A stretch of 64,000 nucleotides of DNA from Dyella caseinilytica (GCF_016865235.1 NZ_CP064030.1:1984001-2048000), one strand, 5' to 3'; positions 1 through 10,211 are shown, counted from the stretch's first letter. The notes: a model not told the origin generated them from the letters alone. Program-made: numbers and translations.

Positions 1-715
1 CCAGCATCGACAGACTGGCGCCACGCCAGCCATGACGGAAGGCAAAAAACAGCACTGGCGCCAGCGAAAGCACACGGGCGAATTCGCGTTGCGGTGCAGC
101 CTGTTCGGTGAGAATCAGCAGGATGATCAAGGCGGGCAGCATCACCAGCAGACCATCCATCAGCAGCTCGGACATCTCCTGCTTCGACGGCCTTGCACGC
201 CAGATCATGATCAATGGTGGCACCAACAACAGCAGGCCTACGTAGTTGCCAAGCAGTTCGTCGCCCAGCGCATGCAGCAAGCCTACCGGCGGTAGCTGAT
301 GGACCAGGGCCAGCATCAAGGCATCGGTGGCGGTTGCCGCGACCACCGTGAAGCCGGCCGATAGCAGTAGCCGCGACACTTCTTCCGGATCGCGAAGCGC
401 AGGTCGCAAGTTGGCGCGGCGCAACAGGCCCAGACACAGCGCCACCACGATCGGTTGCGGCAGATCGCCATAGACAAAAGCGCGCCAGCCCATCGAATAG
501 CCGTGCAGGTAATCGATCAGACCTGCGGCAATCAATTCACCGCCAATCAGCCAGCCCCAGTAACGCACGGGAGAAAGCAGTAGCACGCCGAAGCGCAGGC
601 CGAATTGCAGGGTCCAGTCCGGCTGCGCCGTGGGCCATAACAGCGCCCAGAGCAGGGCATAACCGAGGCCGACGAGCGGGCCTGATGTAAGAGTAAGGGC
701 AGATTTGAGTTGCAT
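1..715 (-). CDS. MASE1-like sensor histidine kinase, N-terminal part only
   Basis: The reverse strand is open from an ATG at 715 to the window edge, so only about 238 N-terminal residues are present and the kinase core is missing. The visible part is almost wholly hydrophobic: about eight membrane-spanning stretches joined by short loops, beginning MQLKSALTLTSGPLVGLGYA, as in the MASE1 sensory domain of bacterial histidine kinases. It is transcribed divergently from a NarL-type response regulator starting 58 bp away, which fits a cognate two-component pair. Assignment as a kinase rests on that context and the membrane pattern. A diguanylate cyclase with a MASE1 domain is the main alternative. 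The ligand is unknown. Confidence 0.6.
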   Translation of the reverse strand, partial: MQLKSALTLTSGPLVGLGYALLWALLWPTAQPDWTLQFGLRFGVLLLSPVRYWGWLIGGELIAAGLIDYLHGYSMGWRAFVYGDLPQPIVVALCLGLLRRANLRPALRDPEEVSRLLLSAGFTVVAATATDALMLALVHQLPPVGLLHALGDELLGNYVGLLLLVPPLIMIWRARPSKQEMSELLMDGLLVMLPALIILLILTEQAAPQREFARVLSLAPVLFFAFRHGWRGASLSML

Positions 716-773
716 TCGGAGATGGTACATGCGGACCGCTTCCGTCCGCCGCGCAGGCTGCTACAGTGCATCC

Positions 774-1409
774 ATGCACAGCATAGTTCTGGTCGACGAT
801 CACGCTATCGTCCGCGAGGGGTTCAAACGGCTTATCGAGATGGAGCCCGACCTGGAGGTCGTGGCCGAGTGTCGTAATGCCGATGACGCGGTGGAAGCCA
901 TCAGCCAGCGCCGGCCGGATCTGGTCGCGCTCGATCTTTCATTGCCCGATGGCAGCGGCTTGCCGTTGATCGAACACCTGCGCAGCGTGGCTACCGGAAC
1001 GCGCATCGTGGTGCTGAGCATGCACGATGGCGAACCTTATGTTTCTGAAGCGCTGCGCCGTGGCGCCAGCGGCTACGTCACCAAGGGCGCTGCACCGGAA
1101 GAGCTGGTGGCTGGCTTGCGTGCGGTGATGCGTGGCGAGCAGTTCCTCAGTTCCGACTTGCGTCAGCGTCGCGCCGAGCGGCCGAACGATACGCTGGATC
1201 CAATCGACCGCCTTACCGCACGCGAGCACGAGGTATTTCTGCTGCTAGCGGCGGGGCGTGCCCCAAAGCAGGTGGCGGCAGAGCTGGGGATCGGGCAGAA
1301 GACGGTTTATATCCATCGTGCCAGCTTGATGGGGAAGCTGGGAGCGGGGTCGGAACTGGATTTGTACCGGATTGCCAGTGAGCGGGGATTGCTGCCGATT
1401 CGTGGATGA
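774..1409 (+). CDS. NarL/FixJ-family two-component response regulator
   Basis: A 211-residue protein with an N-terminal receiver and a C-terminal LuxR-type helix-turn-helix. The acidic pocket (VDDH, residues 7-10), the phosphoacceptor Asp54 in ALDLSLPDG and the HTH starting LTAREHEVFLLLAAGR are all present. I chose the ATG at 774 because the receiver begins directly there (MHSIVLVDD); an upstream in-frame ATG would add 23 residues unlike any receiver. It should bind DNA after phosphorylation by the membrane sensor encoded divergently on its left. No DNA target can be named from this sequence. Confidence 0.9.
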   Translation: MHSIVLVDDHAIVREGFKRLIEMEPDLEVVAECRNADDAVEAISQRRPDLVALDLSLPDGSGLPLIEHLRSVATGTRIVVLSMHDGEPYVSEALRRGASGYVTKGAAPEELVAGLRAVMRGEQFLSSDLRQRRAERPNDTLDPIDRLTAREHEVFLLLAAGRAPKQVAAELGIGQKTVYIHRASLMGKLGAGSELDLYRIASERGLLPIRG

Positions 1410-1482
1410 GATTGCAGCGTGTTGGGTTTCCCCCAGGATCGAATCTGGAGTAGCCCAACCTACGATACGTATCTCACCGCAT

Positions 1483-1600
1483 CGTCATTCCGGCGAAAGC
1501 CGGAATCCATCGTCGGCTATGCGTCATGGGTGGACAAGAAACGGTTTTGCGTGCTTTACGCAAGTATAAAAATGGATTCCGGCCTTCGCCGGAATGACGG
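1483..1600. repeat. Paired inverted REP-like elements (REPIN-like)
   Basis: Two copies of a 28-bp unit, starting CGTCATTCCGGCGAAAGCCG at 1483 and in reverse complement at about 1571-1598, lie head to head and differ at one base. Each copy is itself an imperfect palindrome around TTCCGG...CCGGAA, so the locus can form either two small hairpins or one long cruciform with a loop of about 60 nt. It fills the convergent gap between the response regulator and recN. Units of this kind are usually dispersed extragenic elements; copy number cannot be judged here. Confidence 0.75.
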
Positions 1601-1675
1601 CGCGGTAAGTCAGGTAATTGGAAGGCGTGGTTTCCCGGCTAAATAACGAAACAGAAGCTCAAGAAACGCGAGCAC

Positions 1676-3349
1676 TCAAGCTGTCTGCGCCTGCTCCAAC
1701 ATCTTCTTTGCATGCGCCCTGGTTTCTTTCGTGATTTCCACGCCGCCGAGCATGCGCGCCAGCTCATCGCGTCGCCCTTCGGTATTCAGCGCCTCGATCC
1801 TCGTATGCGTCGAGTTGCCTTCACTGTGTTTGCTCACCCGCAGATGCGCATGACCTTGTGCAGCAACCTGCGGCAGATGCGTGACGCATAGCACCTGGCA
1901 ACGCGAACCGAGCGCACGAAGTTTCTGGCCGACGACTTCGGCCACGGCGCCGCCGATGCCGGTATCGACTTCGTCGAAGACCATGCAGCCGATGGTGTCT
2001 TTACCCAGTGTGGCAACTTCGATGGCCAGGCTGATGCGGGCGAGTTCGCCGCCGGAAGCGACCTTGCGCAGCGGGCGTGGTGGCTGACCGGGGTTGGCGC
2101 TGACCAGCAGTTCGCAGCGTTCGCGGCCTTGCGGATCCGGATCGCTGTTTTCAGCCGGCTCGAGCGTGACTTGCAGTACGCCGCCGGCCATGCCGAGTTC
2201 GCTCATCAACGCGCTGACTTCTTTGCCAAGCCGTTTGGCGGCAGTCTGGCGGGATTTGCTCAAGGCATCGGCGGCCTTGGCGTAATCGCGTTGCAGCTGA
2301 TCGCGTTGGGCAGCGAGCCGTTCGAGCGCATCGCCTGCGTTTTCCAGCTCGGTGAGCTCGGTCTGCATCGCGGCGCGCTTGTCGTCGAGTTCGGCCGTTG
2401 GCAGGCGATGTTTGCGGGACAGTTCGTGCAGGCGCATCAGGTGCGTATCGACTTCGGCATAGCGCTCCGGGTCGAGATCGACGTCTTGCGCGTAATGTTC
2501 CAGGCTGTCGACCGCTTCGTTGAGCTGGATCTGTGCGTTGTCGAGCAATTCCAGCATCGGTGCCAGGCGATCATCGAGCGCGGCAAGCCGACCCAGTTCG
2601 GCGTGTGCACGGCCCAGGGCCTGACGCAGTGCGAACTCGCTATCGCCGTCGAGCAGTTCGACCACGCCCGTGATGCCTTCGGTGAGCTTGCTGGCATTGG
2701 CCAGGCGCTTGTGGCTGGCCTCCAGCTCGGTCAGCTGAGCGGGAGGGAGCGCCCACTTTTCCAACTCGGTGAGTTCGTGGCGCAGCAATTCGAGGCGGTG
2801 CTCGCGATCGTCGCCGCCGCTCAGCTTGCGGATGCGCGCACCAATCTCGCGCCACTGCTGGGCCAGATCGCGCACCTGGGCGACCTGCTTTTCATTTTCC
2901 GCATAGGCGTCGAGCAGGTTCAGTTGATGTGCGCGTTCCAAGAGTGCCTGGTGTTCGTGCTGTCCATGGATCTCGACCAGCAGCGCCGCCAGCTCGCCCA
3001 TCTGGCCGATCGTGGCGGGGCGGCCATTGATCCACGCGCGGGAACTGCCTTCGGCACGGATCACGCGGCGCAATTGGCAGGCGCCGTCCTCGTCCAACTC
3101 CTCCCGCTTCAGCCAGCCATGGGCGTCGGGCAGCTGTTTCAGGTCGAATTCGGCTACCAGTTCGGCGCGGTCACTGCCGGCGCGCACGATGCCACTGTCA
3201 GCGCGGGCGCCGGCCAGCAGCATCAGGGCATCGACCAGCAGCGATTTGCCGGCGCCCGTCTCCCCGCTGACCACGGTCAGACCAGGGCCAACGTTGATGT
3301 CGGCTTCTTCAACAACGGCGAGATGGCGGACGTAGAGGGAGGTGAGCAT
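1676..3349 (-). CDS. recN: DNA repair protein RecN
   Basis: A 557-residue SMC-like ATPase of recombinational double-strand-break repair. Seen: Walker A GETGAGKSLL near the N-terminus, a long coiled-coil middle section, and near the C-terminus the signature region ASGGELARISLAIE and Walker B VFDEVDTGIGG. I chose the ATG at 3349 (MLTSLYVRHLAVVEE), which matches the normal family start and length; the open frame extends 61 codons further upstream with no RecN-like sequence. It is divergent from hrcA, with about 220 bp between the starts. No SOS box was recognised in that gap. Confidence 0.95.
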   Translation of the reverse strand: MLTSLYVRHLAVVEEADINVGPGLTVVSGETGAGKSLLVDALMLLAGARADSGIVRAGSDRAELVAEFDLKQLPDAHGWLKREELDEDGACQLRRVIRAEGSSRAWINGRPATIGQMGELAALLVEIHGQHEHQALLERAHQLNLLDAYAENEKQVAQVRDLAQQWREIGARIRKLSGGDDREHRLELLRHELTELEKWALPPAQLTELEASHKRLANASKLTEGITGVVELLDGDSEFALRQALGRAHAELGRLAALDDRLAPMLELLDNAQIQLNEAVDSLEHYAQDVDLDPERYAEVDTHLMRLHELSRKHRLPTAELDDKRAAMQTELTELENAGDALERLAAQRDQLQRDYAKAADALSKSRQTAAKRLGKEVSALMSELGMAGGVLQVTLEPAENSDPDPQGRERCELLVSANPGQPPRPLRKVASGGELARISLAIEVATLGKDTIGCMVFDEVDTGIGGAVAEVVGQKLRALGSRCQVLCVTHLPQVAAQGHAHLRVSKHSEGNSTHTRIEALNTEGRRDELARMLGGVEITKETRAHAKKMLEQAQTA

Positions 3350-3570
3350 GGTCAAGGGCGGCAGTGGATCGGACGATTGTAAGGTGGAGCAGGGCATGCG
3401 GGGAGGCCACACTGATATGGTCGGCTTTCCTAGTTCCCCCACGCTCAGAGGAGCGAGAACAGAGAATGCCCGGACGCCGCAAGCCGCGCGTTCCCGGGTC
3501 CCTTGCTCCTTTCTTGCATTCTCTGCGCGCAAACCTTATTTCTTTACCGTCTCACGGATTGCCACAGCGC

Positions 3571-4620
3571 ATGCCCCATCATCACGATCTCGATATTCGC
3601 GCCCGCCGCCTGTTGCGCACCTTGATTGCGCAATATCTGGCCGATGGCGAGCCCGTGGGGTCGCGTACGCTGTCGCGTTCGTCCGGGCTGGACGTGAGTC
3701 CGGCCACCATCCGCAACATCATGGCCGACCTGGAAGAGGCCGGGCTGGTGGCGTCGCCGCACACCTCAGCCGGGCGCATTCCCACCCCGCGCGGCCTGCG
3801 CCTGTTCGTGGACAGCCTGATCGAATTGCAGCCGCTGCCACGCGACGAAATGGTCCGCCTGCAGCGGGAGCTGCCGCCTGGGCCGATGACCGTGCGTGAC
3901 ATGGTGGGCAATGCTTCGGCGCTGCTTTCGGCGATGACCCACTTTGCTGGCGTGGTGACTGTGCCGCGCCAGACCGATTTCCCGCTGCGCCACATCGACT
4001 TCATGACCTTGCCCGATGCCCGGGTGCTGGTGATCCTGGTGTTTTCGGACAATCAGGTACAGAACCGCGTGATCCAGCTGGCCAAGCCGCTGGATAGCCG
4101 CGAACTGGAGCAGGCGGCCAATTACATCAACGAGCACTTCGTTGGCTTGCGCGTAGACGACATCCGCGCGCATCTGTTGCTCGAGTTGCGCGAGGCCAGC
4201 AGTGAATTGCACCAGTTGCTTTCCAGTGCGGTGGAACTGGCCGCGGCCTCGTTCGCGCCGCAAAACGAGGATGTGCTGGTTAGCGGCCAGACCAACCTGA
4301 TGGCCTATTCAGAGCTGGCCAATCTGGACCGCCTGCGCGAGCTGTTCGAGGCGTTCCAGAAGAAAAACGAGTTGCTGCAGTTGATGGAGATCTGCGCCAA
4401 GGCGCCAGGCGTGCGATTATTCATCGGTGAGGAATCGGGTTTTGCCGCTCTGGATGGTTGCAGTGTGGTCACGGCCAGTTATGGTGCGCAGGGCAGGTTG
4501 CTTGGGGCCGTCGGGGTGATCGGTCCGACCCGGATGGCCTATGAACGTGTGATTCCGGTGGTGCAAGCCACTGCGGGTTTACTCAGCGAAGCCTTGAATC
4601 GCGCGGCTACGGCCTCATAA
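3571..4620 (+). CDS. hrcA: Heat-inducible transcription repressor HrcA
   Basis: A 349-residue repressor that, in characterised bacteria, binds the CIRCE operator (inverted TTAGCACTC) of heat-shock operons and needs GroEL to fold. The N-terminal winged helix is clear (ARRLLRTLIAQYLADGEPVG, then SPATIRNIMADLEEAGLV), followed by a GAF-like dimerisation core. The ATG at 3571 gives the family length; the frame is open further upstream over unrelated sequence. It heads the hrcA-grpE-dnaK-dnaJ block. I found no CIRCE sequence in this window, so its operator is presumably at groESL elsewhere. Confidence 0.95.
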   Translation: MPHHHDLDIRARRLLRTLIAQYLADGEPVGSRTLSRSSGLDVSPATIRNIMADLEEAGLVASPHTSAGRIPTPRGLRLFVDSLIELQPLPRDEMVRLQRELPPGPMTVRDMVGNASALLSAMTHFAGVVTVPRQTDFPLRHIDFMTLPDARVLVILVFSDNQVQNRVIQLAKPLDSRELEQAANYINEHFVGLRVDDIRAHLLLELREASSELHQLLSSAVELAAASFAPQNEDVLVSGQTNLMAYSELANLDRLRELFEAFQKKNELLQLMEICAKAPGVRLFIGEESGFAALDGCSVVTASYGAQGRLLGAVGVIGPTRMAYERVIPVVQATAGLLSEALNRAATAS

Positions 4621-4637
4621 AACGCCACGGGAGGCTG

Positions 4638-4905
4638 AGAGCCTGCTTATGGCCCCTGCGTGGCTCGCGCCGGGAGCTGTTTGCTCGCACGGCAAGGATG
4701 AGCGAAGGAGTGTATGTCGATACACGACTGAGCGAAGACGCAGGCGTGGGGGCAAACGGACCCGGCCCGGAGGGTTGCGATTGAGCAATCACCATATGGC
4801 AACGCGCGGCTTGACCTGACGGTAGGTCAGGCGCTGTGCCACGCGTTACCATCTGCCGGTTGCTCAATCACAACGCGGGCTACGCAGGGGCCATAAGCAG
4901 GCTCT
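4638..4905. repeat. 268-bp element with long terminal inverted repeats (MITE-like)
   Basis: The hrcA-grpE gap is filled by one large nested palindrome. The outer arms, 4638-4669 and 4874-4905, share 24 identical bases (AGAGCCTGCTTATGGCCCCT then GCGT), with further partial pairing inward. Inner arms around GATTGAGCAA at 4780 and its complement near 4852-4870 pair next, and CCTGAC/GTCAGG near 4815-4833 forms a central hairpin. A small palindrome GTGTATGTCGATACAC lies on the left half. There is no transposase. It looks like a non-autonomous mobile element or dispersed structured repeat, and any hrcA-grpE read-through RNA must cross it. Confidence 0.65.
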
Positions 4906-4968
4906 TTTGCCCGCAAGTTTTGACGGTCGGTACAGCGTGCCGGCCACGGACGATGTTTGGAGTTATTC

Positions 4969-5508
4969 ATGCACAACAGCAGCGATTCACCGTCGCCGAA
5001 CGAGGCGCCTGAGCACGGCGCACAGGCCACTGCTTCGGGCCATGAGCTTGAGGGTTTGAAGGCCAAGGTTGCCGAACTGGAGACCAGCAACAAGGAGTTG
5101 CGCGAGACCGTGCTGCGCGAGAAGGCCGAGCTGGAGAACCAGCGTCGCCGCCTGCATCGCGATCTTGAGCAGGCCCGCCGTTTCGCCAACGAGAAGCTGC
5201 TGAACGAGTTGCTGCCGGTCTACGACAGCCTCGAACGCGGCCTGACGGTGGAAGGCGGCGATGTGAGCGCGATGCGCGAGGGGCTCAACCTCACGCTGAA
5301 GGAATTGCTTCGCATCGCCAGCAATAACGGGTTGGTGCAGGTTGATCCGGTCGATCAGCCGCTCGATCCGGAGCGTCATCACGCAGTGAGCATGGTCGAA
5401 GCGCCGGGCAAGGCACCGGGCACCGTGGTTACTGTGCTGCAGAAAGGTTATGTGTTGAACGATCGCTTGTTACGCCCGGCATTGGTGGCCGTGGCCAAGG
5501 ACGACTGA
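4969..5508 (+). CDS. grpE: Nucleotide exchange factor GrpE
   Basis: A 179-residue co-chaperone that drives ADP release from DnaK. The N-terminus is polar and probably disordered, followed by a long coiled coil (about residues 25-90, rich in Glu, Leu, Lys) and the C-terminal beta domain ending in the conserved stretch GYVLNDRLLRPALVAVAK. The ATG at 4969 is preceded by GGAG at good spacing; a TTG four codons upstream is also in frame but less likely. It sits between the palindromic element and dnaK, in the usual order for the group. Confidence 0.95.
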   Translation: MHNSSDSPSPNEAPEHGAQATASGHELEGLKAKVAELETSNKELRETVLREKAELENQRRRLHRDLEQARRFANEKLLNELLPVYDSLERGLTVEGGDVSAMREGLNLTLKELLRIASNNGLVQVDPVDQPLDPERHHAVSMVEAPGKAPGTVVTVLQKGYVLNDRLLRPALVAVAKDD

Positions 5509-5547
5509 ACGGCGCCTGCAAATTCAGTACTGCAGGGTTTAGCTGAT

Positions 5548-5576
5548 ATTGAACGCCTTTCAGCAAAACCCCATCT
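5548..5576 (+). promoter_or_regulatory. Sigma-32 heat-shock promoter of dnaK
   Basis: TTGAA at 5549-5553 and CCCCATCT at 5569-5576 are separated by 15 bp, a close match to the RpoH consensus CTTGAA-N(11-16)-CCCCATNT. It lies about 50 bp ahead of the dnaK ATG in an otherwise empty 118-bp gap, so dnaK can be heat-induced independently of hrcA-grpE. Confidence 0.75.
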
Positions 5577-5626
5577 GATAGCCATTCGCGGCCGAGGGGC
5601 CGCTCACGAGATTCCGGAGCATAGAC

Positions 5627-7555
<1,929 letters not shown>

Positions 7556-7573
7556 TCGACTAATCAGGTGGAA

Positions 7574-7602
7574 AACGAGCGTCCGCTTTGCGGGCGCTCG
7601 TT
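7574..7602 (+). terminator. Hairpin after dnaK
   Basis: AACGAGCGTCCGC pairs with GCGGGCGCTCGTT across a TTT loop, with one G-T pair. It starts 18 bp after the dnaK stop. Only a weak T run follows (TTGCCTTTGG), so it is either a partial terminator or a 3'-end stabiliser that sets the ratio of dnaK to downstream mRNA. Confidence 0.6.
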
Positions 7603-7620
7603 GCCTTTGGAGGGAAGGCG

Positions 7621-8208
7621 ATGGAAAAAGGGCGGCTCGAGGCCTTCAGTGATGGCGTACTCGCCATCATCATTACCATCATGGTGCTGGAACTGAAGGT
7701 GCCGCACGGCGACGGCTGGGATGTGCTTGTCCAGCAGTGGCCGGTATTCCTGAGCTATGTGCTGAGCTTTATCTACGTCGGCATCTACTGGAATAACCAT
7801 CACCATTTGCTGCATGCTGCCGAAAAGGTGAATGGCAGTGTGCTGTGGTCCAACCTGCATTTACTGTTCTGGTTGTCGCTGATGCCTGTGACGACCGGAT
7901 GGATGGGCGAAAACCACTTTGCCAAGGTTCCCGTGGCGATCTACGGTATGGTGCTGCTGATGTGCGCCATTGCCTGGCAGCCACTCCAATACAGTCTGAT
8001 CTGCGCTAACGGGGGCAAAACCTCCATGCTGGCGCAGGCGCTCGGCAGCGACTGGAAAGGCAAGGTGGCCGTCGCCATATATCTGAGTGGCATTCTGCTG
8101 GCGTTCGTGGCGCCGTGGGTGTCGTGTCTACTTTATGCCACGGTGGCAGCGATGTGGTTCATTCCCGATCGCCGCATCGAATCGCGGATCAAGCATGAGC
8201 AAGCGTGA
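7621..8208 (+). CDS. TMEM175-family (DUF1211) membrane channel protein
   Basis: A 195-residue protein with six predicted transmembrane helices. The first helix carries the family hallmark RxxxFSDGV (RLEAFSDGVLAIIITIMVLEL), which in studied bacterial TMEM175 proteins lines a tetrameric potassium-selective pore. The ATG at 7621 follows a strong GGAGG. The 3' end overlaps the dnaJ start by 14 nt, so translation of the two is probably coupled. Its place between dnaK and dnaJ is unusual, because those genes are normally adjacent. Potassium selectivity is inferred from the family only. Confidence 0.85.
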   Translation: MEKGRLEAFSDGVLAIIITIMVLELKVPHGDGWDVLVQQWPVFLSYVLSFIYVGIYWNNHHHLLHAAEKVNGSVLWSNLHLLFWLSLMPVTTGWMGENHFAKVPVAIYGMVLLMCAIAWQPLQYSLICANGGKTSMLAQALGSDWKGKVAVAIYLSGILLAFVAPWVSCLLYATVAAMWFIPDRRIESRIKHEQA

Positions 8209-9322
8209 CTATTACGAAGTCCTGGGTGTCGAACGTTCGGTAGCCGAGGTCGAGCTGAAGAAATCCTTCCGCCGACTTGCGATGAAATATCATCCAGACC
8301 GTTGCCCGGACGATCCGCACGCGCAGGAAAAATTCAAGGAGGCCAAAGAGGCCTACGAAGTCCTGTCCGACGCTCAGAAGCGCAGCATGTACGACCAGTA
8401 CGGTCACGCTGCATTCGAAGGTGGCATGGGTGGTGGCCGTGGTGGCGCTGGCGGTTTCGGCGACATGGGCGATATCTTCGGGGACATCTTTGGCGACATC
8501 TTTGGTGGCGGTGGCCGCGGGCGTCCACGCCGTGGTTCCGATTTGCGCTACATCATGGAACTTGATCTCGAAGAAGCCGTATTCGGCATCGAGCGGAAGT
8601 TCGACGTTCCCACCCAGGTCAATTGCCATCACTGCAACGGCTCCGGCTCGGATGACGGCAAAACCGCGCAGTGCAAGACCTGCGCTGGGCATGGTCGCGT
8701 TCGCATGCAGAATGGCATTTTCTCGATCCAGCAGACCTGCCCGCATTGTGGCGGCAGCGGTCGCGCTATCGAAAAGCCGTGCAGACAATGCCATGGCGAA
8801 GGTCATTTGGAAGAAACCCGCACGTTGTCGGTACGCATTCCTGCTGGTGTCGACAACGGCGATCGCATTCGCCTGACCGGGCAGGGCGAAGCCGGTCCGG
8901 CCGGCACCGAGCCGGGCGATTTGTATGTGGAAGTGCGCGTGCGCGAGCATGCGATTTTCCAGCGAGAAGGTAACAATCTGTATTGCGAATTGCCGATCCG
9001 CTTTGCGCAGGCAGCGCTGGGCGCGGAACTGGCAGTACCGACATTGGAAGGCGAGGTAGGTATCACCATTCCACCGGAAACGCAGACCGGCCAGCAATTC
9101 ACCTTGCGCGGACGCGGCGTCAAATCCGTACGCGGTGGCCGCACCGGCGACTTGGTATGCCGTGTGGTGGTAGAAACGCCTGTGCGTCTGACGCGTGAAC
9201 AGCGCGAGTTGCTGGAAAAACTGGAAGCTACCTTCGCCGACAGCGATGCCCATGAACATACGCCGCGAGCCAAGACCTGGGTGGATGGCGTGAAGCAATT
9301 CTGGTCGCGTGTGACGTCCTAA
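8195..9322 (+). CDS. dnaJ: Chaperone protein DnaJ (Hsp40)
   Basis: A 375-residue class A J protein. The J domain (residues 1-70) has the catalytic HPD in KYHPDRCP; a Gly/Phe-rich stretch with GDIFGDIFGDIFGGGG follows. The zinc domain has all four CxxCxGxG motifs (CHHCNGSG, CKTCAGHG, CPHCGGSG, CRQCHGEG), and a C-terminal substrate domain completes it. The start (MSKRDYYEVLG) lies inside the end of the upstream channel gene; the frame opens 36 codons earlier over unrelated sequence. It stimulates the ATPase of DnaK. Confidence 0.98.
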   Translation: MSKRDYYEVLGVERSVAEVELKKSFRRLAMKYHPDRCPDDPHAQEKFKEAKEAYEVLSDAQKRSMYDQYGHAAFEGGMGGGRGGAGGFGDMGDIFGDIFGDIFGGGGRGRPRRGSDLRYIMELDLEEAVFGIERKFDVPTQVNCHHCNGSGSDDGKTAQCKTCAGHGRVRMQNGIFSIQQTCPHCGGSGRAIEKPCRQCHGEGHLEETRTLSVRIPAGVDNGDRIRLTGQGEAGPAGTEPGDLYVEVRVREHAIFQREGNNLYCELPIRFAQAALGAELAVPTLEGEVGITIPPETQTGQQFTLRGRGVKSVRGGRTGDLVCRVVVETPVRLTREQRELLEKLEATFADSDAHEHTPRAKTWVDGVKQFWSRVTS

Positions 9323-9339
9323 TCCGCCGATTGTTTGCT

Positions 9340-9362
9340 CCCTCTCCCCACAGGGGAGAGGG
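9340..9362. repeat. Palindromic hairpin between dnaJ and dapB
   Basis: CCCTCTCCCC and GGGGAGAGGG form a perfect 10-bp stem around ACA, beginning 17 bp after the dnaJ stop. There is no T tract, so it is more likely a dispersed repeat or mRNA-stability hairpin than a strong terminator. Confidence 0.55.
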
Positions 9363-9387
9363 AACAAGAGCTTTAGGAAGTGCGTAC

Positions 9388-10197
9388 ATGCCCCAACCAA
9401 TCCGCCTTGCCATCAACGGCGCTTCCGGTCGCATGGGCCAGGCTCTGCTTGCGCTGCTGCGCGAGGATCGCCGCTTTGAACTCGTGCACGCGGTGGTTTC
9501 CGCAGGATCCGAGCACAACGGCACCCCCGTTTTTGCAGGTCTTTCGACTTCGTTGCGCTATTCGCATAACTGGGAAAATGCGCCGTCCATGGATGTCGTC
9601 ATCGACTTCAGTGGTCCGGAAGGACTGGCTGTGGCGTTGGCACATTGCACCGCAAACGGTATTGCGCTTGTCACGGGCACAACCGGTATCGACGCAGCGC
9701 TTGAAGCGAAGCTCGATGATGCAACCAACAGCACCGCTGTTTTACGTGCAGCCAATTTCAGCCTTGGCGTCGCGGTATTGACGCGTTTGCTGCGCGAAGC
9801 TGCTGCAGCATTGCCCGACTGGGATCTGGAGATTGTCGAAGCACATCATGGCCGCAAGGAAGATGCGCCTTCCGGCACGGCGCTAGCACTTGGCCACGCT
9901 GCTGCTGATGCGCGCAGTACCACGCTAGCAAAGGATGGCGTGTATGTGCGCGAAGGCCGTCCCGGTGCGCGACGCAGCGGCAGTATTGGTTTTGCGGTCG
10001 TGCGCGGCGGTGATGTTGTCGGCGAACACACTGCCTTGTTGCTTGGCCATGGCGAACGCGTGGAGCTGAGCCATCGCGCCACGGATCGTTCGATCTTTGC
10101 GCGCGGCGCGCTGGAAGCGGCGGCGTGGCTGGTAGCTCGCCAGCCTGGCGCCTACAGCATCGACGACATGCTGCAGGAACGCAGTCGCAAAGCCTGA
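9388..10197 (+). CDS. dapB: 4-hydroxy-tetrahydrodipicolinate reductase
   Basis: A 269-residue NAD(P)H-dependent reductase of the diaminopimelate/lysine pathway, supplying peptidoglycan and lysine precursors. Seen: nucleotide-binding INGASGRMGQALL at the N-terminus, the VTGTTG loop, and the active-site signature EAHHGRKEDAPSGTAL that includes the catalytic His and Lys. The ATG at 9388 matches the family start; 19 codons upstream in frame are not DapB-like. In related genomes dapB commonly follows dnaJ and precedes carAB, as here. Confidence 0.97.
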   Translation: MPQPIRLAINGASGRMGQALLALLREDRRFELVHAVVSAGSEHNGTPVFAGLSTSLRYSHNWENAPSMDVVIDFSGPEGLAVALAHCTANGIALVTGTTGIDAALEAKLDDATNSTAVLRAANFSLGVAVLTRLLREAAAALPDWDLEIVEAHHGRKEDAPSGTALALGHAAADARSTTLAKDGVYVREGRPGARRSGSIGFAVVRGGDVVGEHTALLLGHGERVELSHRATDRSIFARGALEAAAWLVARQPGAYSIDDMLQERSRKA

Positions 10198-10211
10198 TTG
10201 CTGGGAACCCA

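Noticed and set aside
2129..3382. Long open frame on the plus strand across recN
   Set aside because: It is antisense to a clear recN and is only open because of high GC codon bias; no domain pattern.
3350..3570. CIRCE operator ahead of hrcA
   Set aside because: No TTAGCACTC/GAGTGCTAA half-sites were found in this gap or elsewhere near the heat-shock genes.
4607..4867. 86-codon minus-strand frame inside the hrcA-grpE palindrome
   Set aside because: It lies wholly within the inverted-repeat element and has no coding character; such frames accompany repeats in high-GC genomes.
8189..9400. 403-codon minus-strand frame opposite dnaJ
   Set aside because: Shadow frame; no start signal or recognisable motif, and dnaJ is certain.
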